DNA of 64,000 bases, from contig JABMCL010002073.1 in assembly GCA_018857735.1 (NCBI GenBank), positions 2,226,001-2,290,000 of the forward strand. Direction: 5' to 3'. The notes under the pieces were generated by a model. The model saw only the letters and a program-made list of their open reading frames with translations. It ran no database searches and was not told where the DNA came from. The translations under genes were made by a program, and so were the position numbers. Positions 63,010-64,000 of this stretch are shown in pieces (position 1 is the stretch's first letter; the number at the start of each line of letters is the position of its first letter). This stretch comes from Alviniconcha marisindica. Taxonomy: Eukaryota > Mollusca > Gastropoda > Provannidae.

Positions 63010-63284
63010 GTACGTATAACTAAACATCACTTTAAACTCTGCTCGTCCAGGCAGAAAAAGCTGTTTTTGATGTGAGCAAAGCTTGCTACCTGTTCAGTCT
63101 TCAAATCAGTCTGCGTACAATTTGCCCTAATCAAGCGGCATGTACAGCCTTTTACTCCAACCTCCTGCGGAACCCTCCCAAGACAAACTCCTGAGGGATG
63201 AAATCAGAGTCACTAAGACGATGCCACTCTATTTTGTTCTGGTAGTGTTGTGTAACGGTATAGTCCTGTTTCACACTCTGCCTC

Positions 63285-63560
63285 TGCTCCCTTACTGCCC
63301 TACAGTCTGGAACCGGACGCTCCCACCCCAACACATAAACAACCCGATAGCAGCTTCCAGACTGACATCAGTGTGGTCAGGAGTGACCATGCCCCAACAC
63401 ATAAACAACCTGATAGCAGCTTCCAGACTGACGTCAGTGTGGTCAGTGGTGACACTCTGCCTCTGCTCCCTTACTGCCCTACAGTCTGGAACCCGACGCT
63501 CCCACCCCAGCACATAAACAACCTGATAGCAGCTTCCAGACTGACGTCAGTGTGGTCAGT
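63285..63560. repeat. Duplicated ACATAAACAACCTGATAGCAG blocks
   Basis: CCCCAACACATAAACAACC, GATAGCAGCTTCCAGACTGA, CATCAGTGTGGTCAG occurs three times (about 63327, 63391, 63507). CACTCTGCCTCTGCTCCCTT, ACTGCCCTACAGTCTGGAAC occurs twice (63273, 63453). A 33-base C run follows (63580-63612). Confidence 0.85.
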
Positions 63561-63578
63561 AGTGACGATGCCCCAGAG

Positions 63579-63612
<34 letters not shown>

Positions 63613-63934
63613 TTCCCCTCTCTTCGCTGCTCCTCACACACTGGCCTGCCCACTTGCTCTTTGTTCCTGCTACCCATCACATGTTCCTCTGTCCTGTGTG
63701 CTAGCTGTTATATATGTCTATGGCTCTAGTAATAAAGAATGCCTTGTGACTCAGCCATGTGTTAGTGTATTGGACAAAAGAGAACCCCAGCGTTATTGTG
63801 ATCAACACAAATAACATTACAATCCACGTTGTGCTTTAATTTTGATGTTTCAAGCCATTTTGTTTAAAAGGACTTCATGTTCAAAGGCTCCACTGAGGGG
63901 ATTTCTGAGAGAGAGCGTGTGGAGCACATAAAGG

Positions 63935-64000
63935 CTTTCATTATTATTATTATTATTATTATTGATCGCTTTTATATAGCGCTATTCTCCGCTCTCGAGC
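63935..64000 (+). repeat. Dispersed repeat family H, copy 2 (truncated by window end)
   Basis: (ATT)n, then GATCGCTTTTATATAGCGCT, ATTCTCCGCTCTCGAGC. It matches 27995-28075 in the opposite orientation. The (ATT)n lead is typical of this window's short interspersed repeats. Confidence 0.65.

Overview
This is animal nuclear DNA: small exons (26-243 bp) separated by long introns with GT-AG boundaries, dense (GT)n/(CA)n microsatellites, minisatellites and short interspersed repeats. An MSP130-family gene, heavy GT repeats and L2-like retroelement debris suggest a lophotrochozoan, most probably a mollusc. This assignment is inferred and the species cannot be named.

Three multi-exon protein genes are present. 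(1) Bases 1-13164, plus strand: the 3' part of an MSP130-like (mesenchyme-specific cell-surface glycoprotein, choice-of-anchor I type) gene. Eight exons encode the last 354 residues and end in a GPI-anchor-like tail; the 5' part lies before the window. (2) Bases 34020-20346, minus strand: a complete SAC1/SACM1L phosphoinositide phosphatase, 18 coding exons, 589 residues. It has the CX5R catalytic loop, two C-terminal membrane spans and a KxKxx ER-retrieval tail. (3) Bases 37001-63009, plus strand, continuing beyond the window: 26 exons, about 1112 residues, of an alpha-2-macroglobulin/TEP-family protein. It carries an LDL-receptor class A domain, and its thioester motif is degenerate (GAGEM where GCGEQ is expected). 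This is the architecture of macroglobulin complement-related (Mcr) proteins. Genes 1 and 2 converge; genes 2 and 3 diverge across a 3 kb spacer. I see no functional link among the three. Splice phases of all three models were summed by hand and stay in frame.

The rest is intron and intergenic repeat. The most unusual object is a 45-bp minisatellite at 7314-8265. Its unit is the last 25 bp of an MSP130 exon plus that exon's own 5' splice donor, repeated about 19 times. Others are: a near-perfect 55-bp-arm hairpin in intron 1 of the Mcr-like gene; a 1.03 kb tandem duplication (2664-4700); a 481-bp element with 17-bp perfect terminal inverted repeats (556-1036); a pair of MITEs with TTAA/TTAG-type flanks (44726-44951, 59077-59299); a 413-bp element inserted in a tandem-repeat unit with a 5-bp target duplication (57336-57748); a truncated L2/CR1-like LINE (49100-49680); and several dispersed repeat families recognisable because two to four copies fall in this window. 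Minisatellites of 31, 39, 40, 43, 46 and 51 bp occupy introns and the gap downstream of SAC1.
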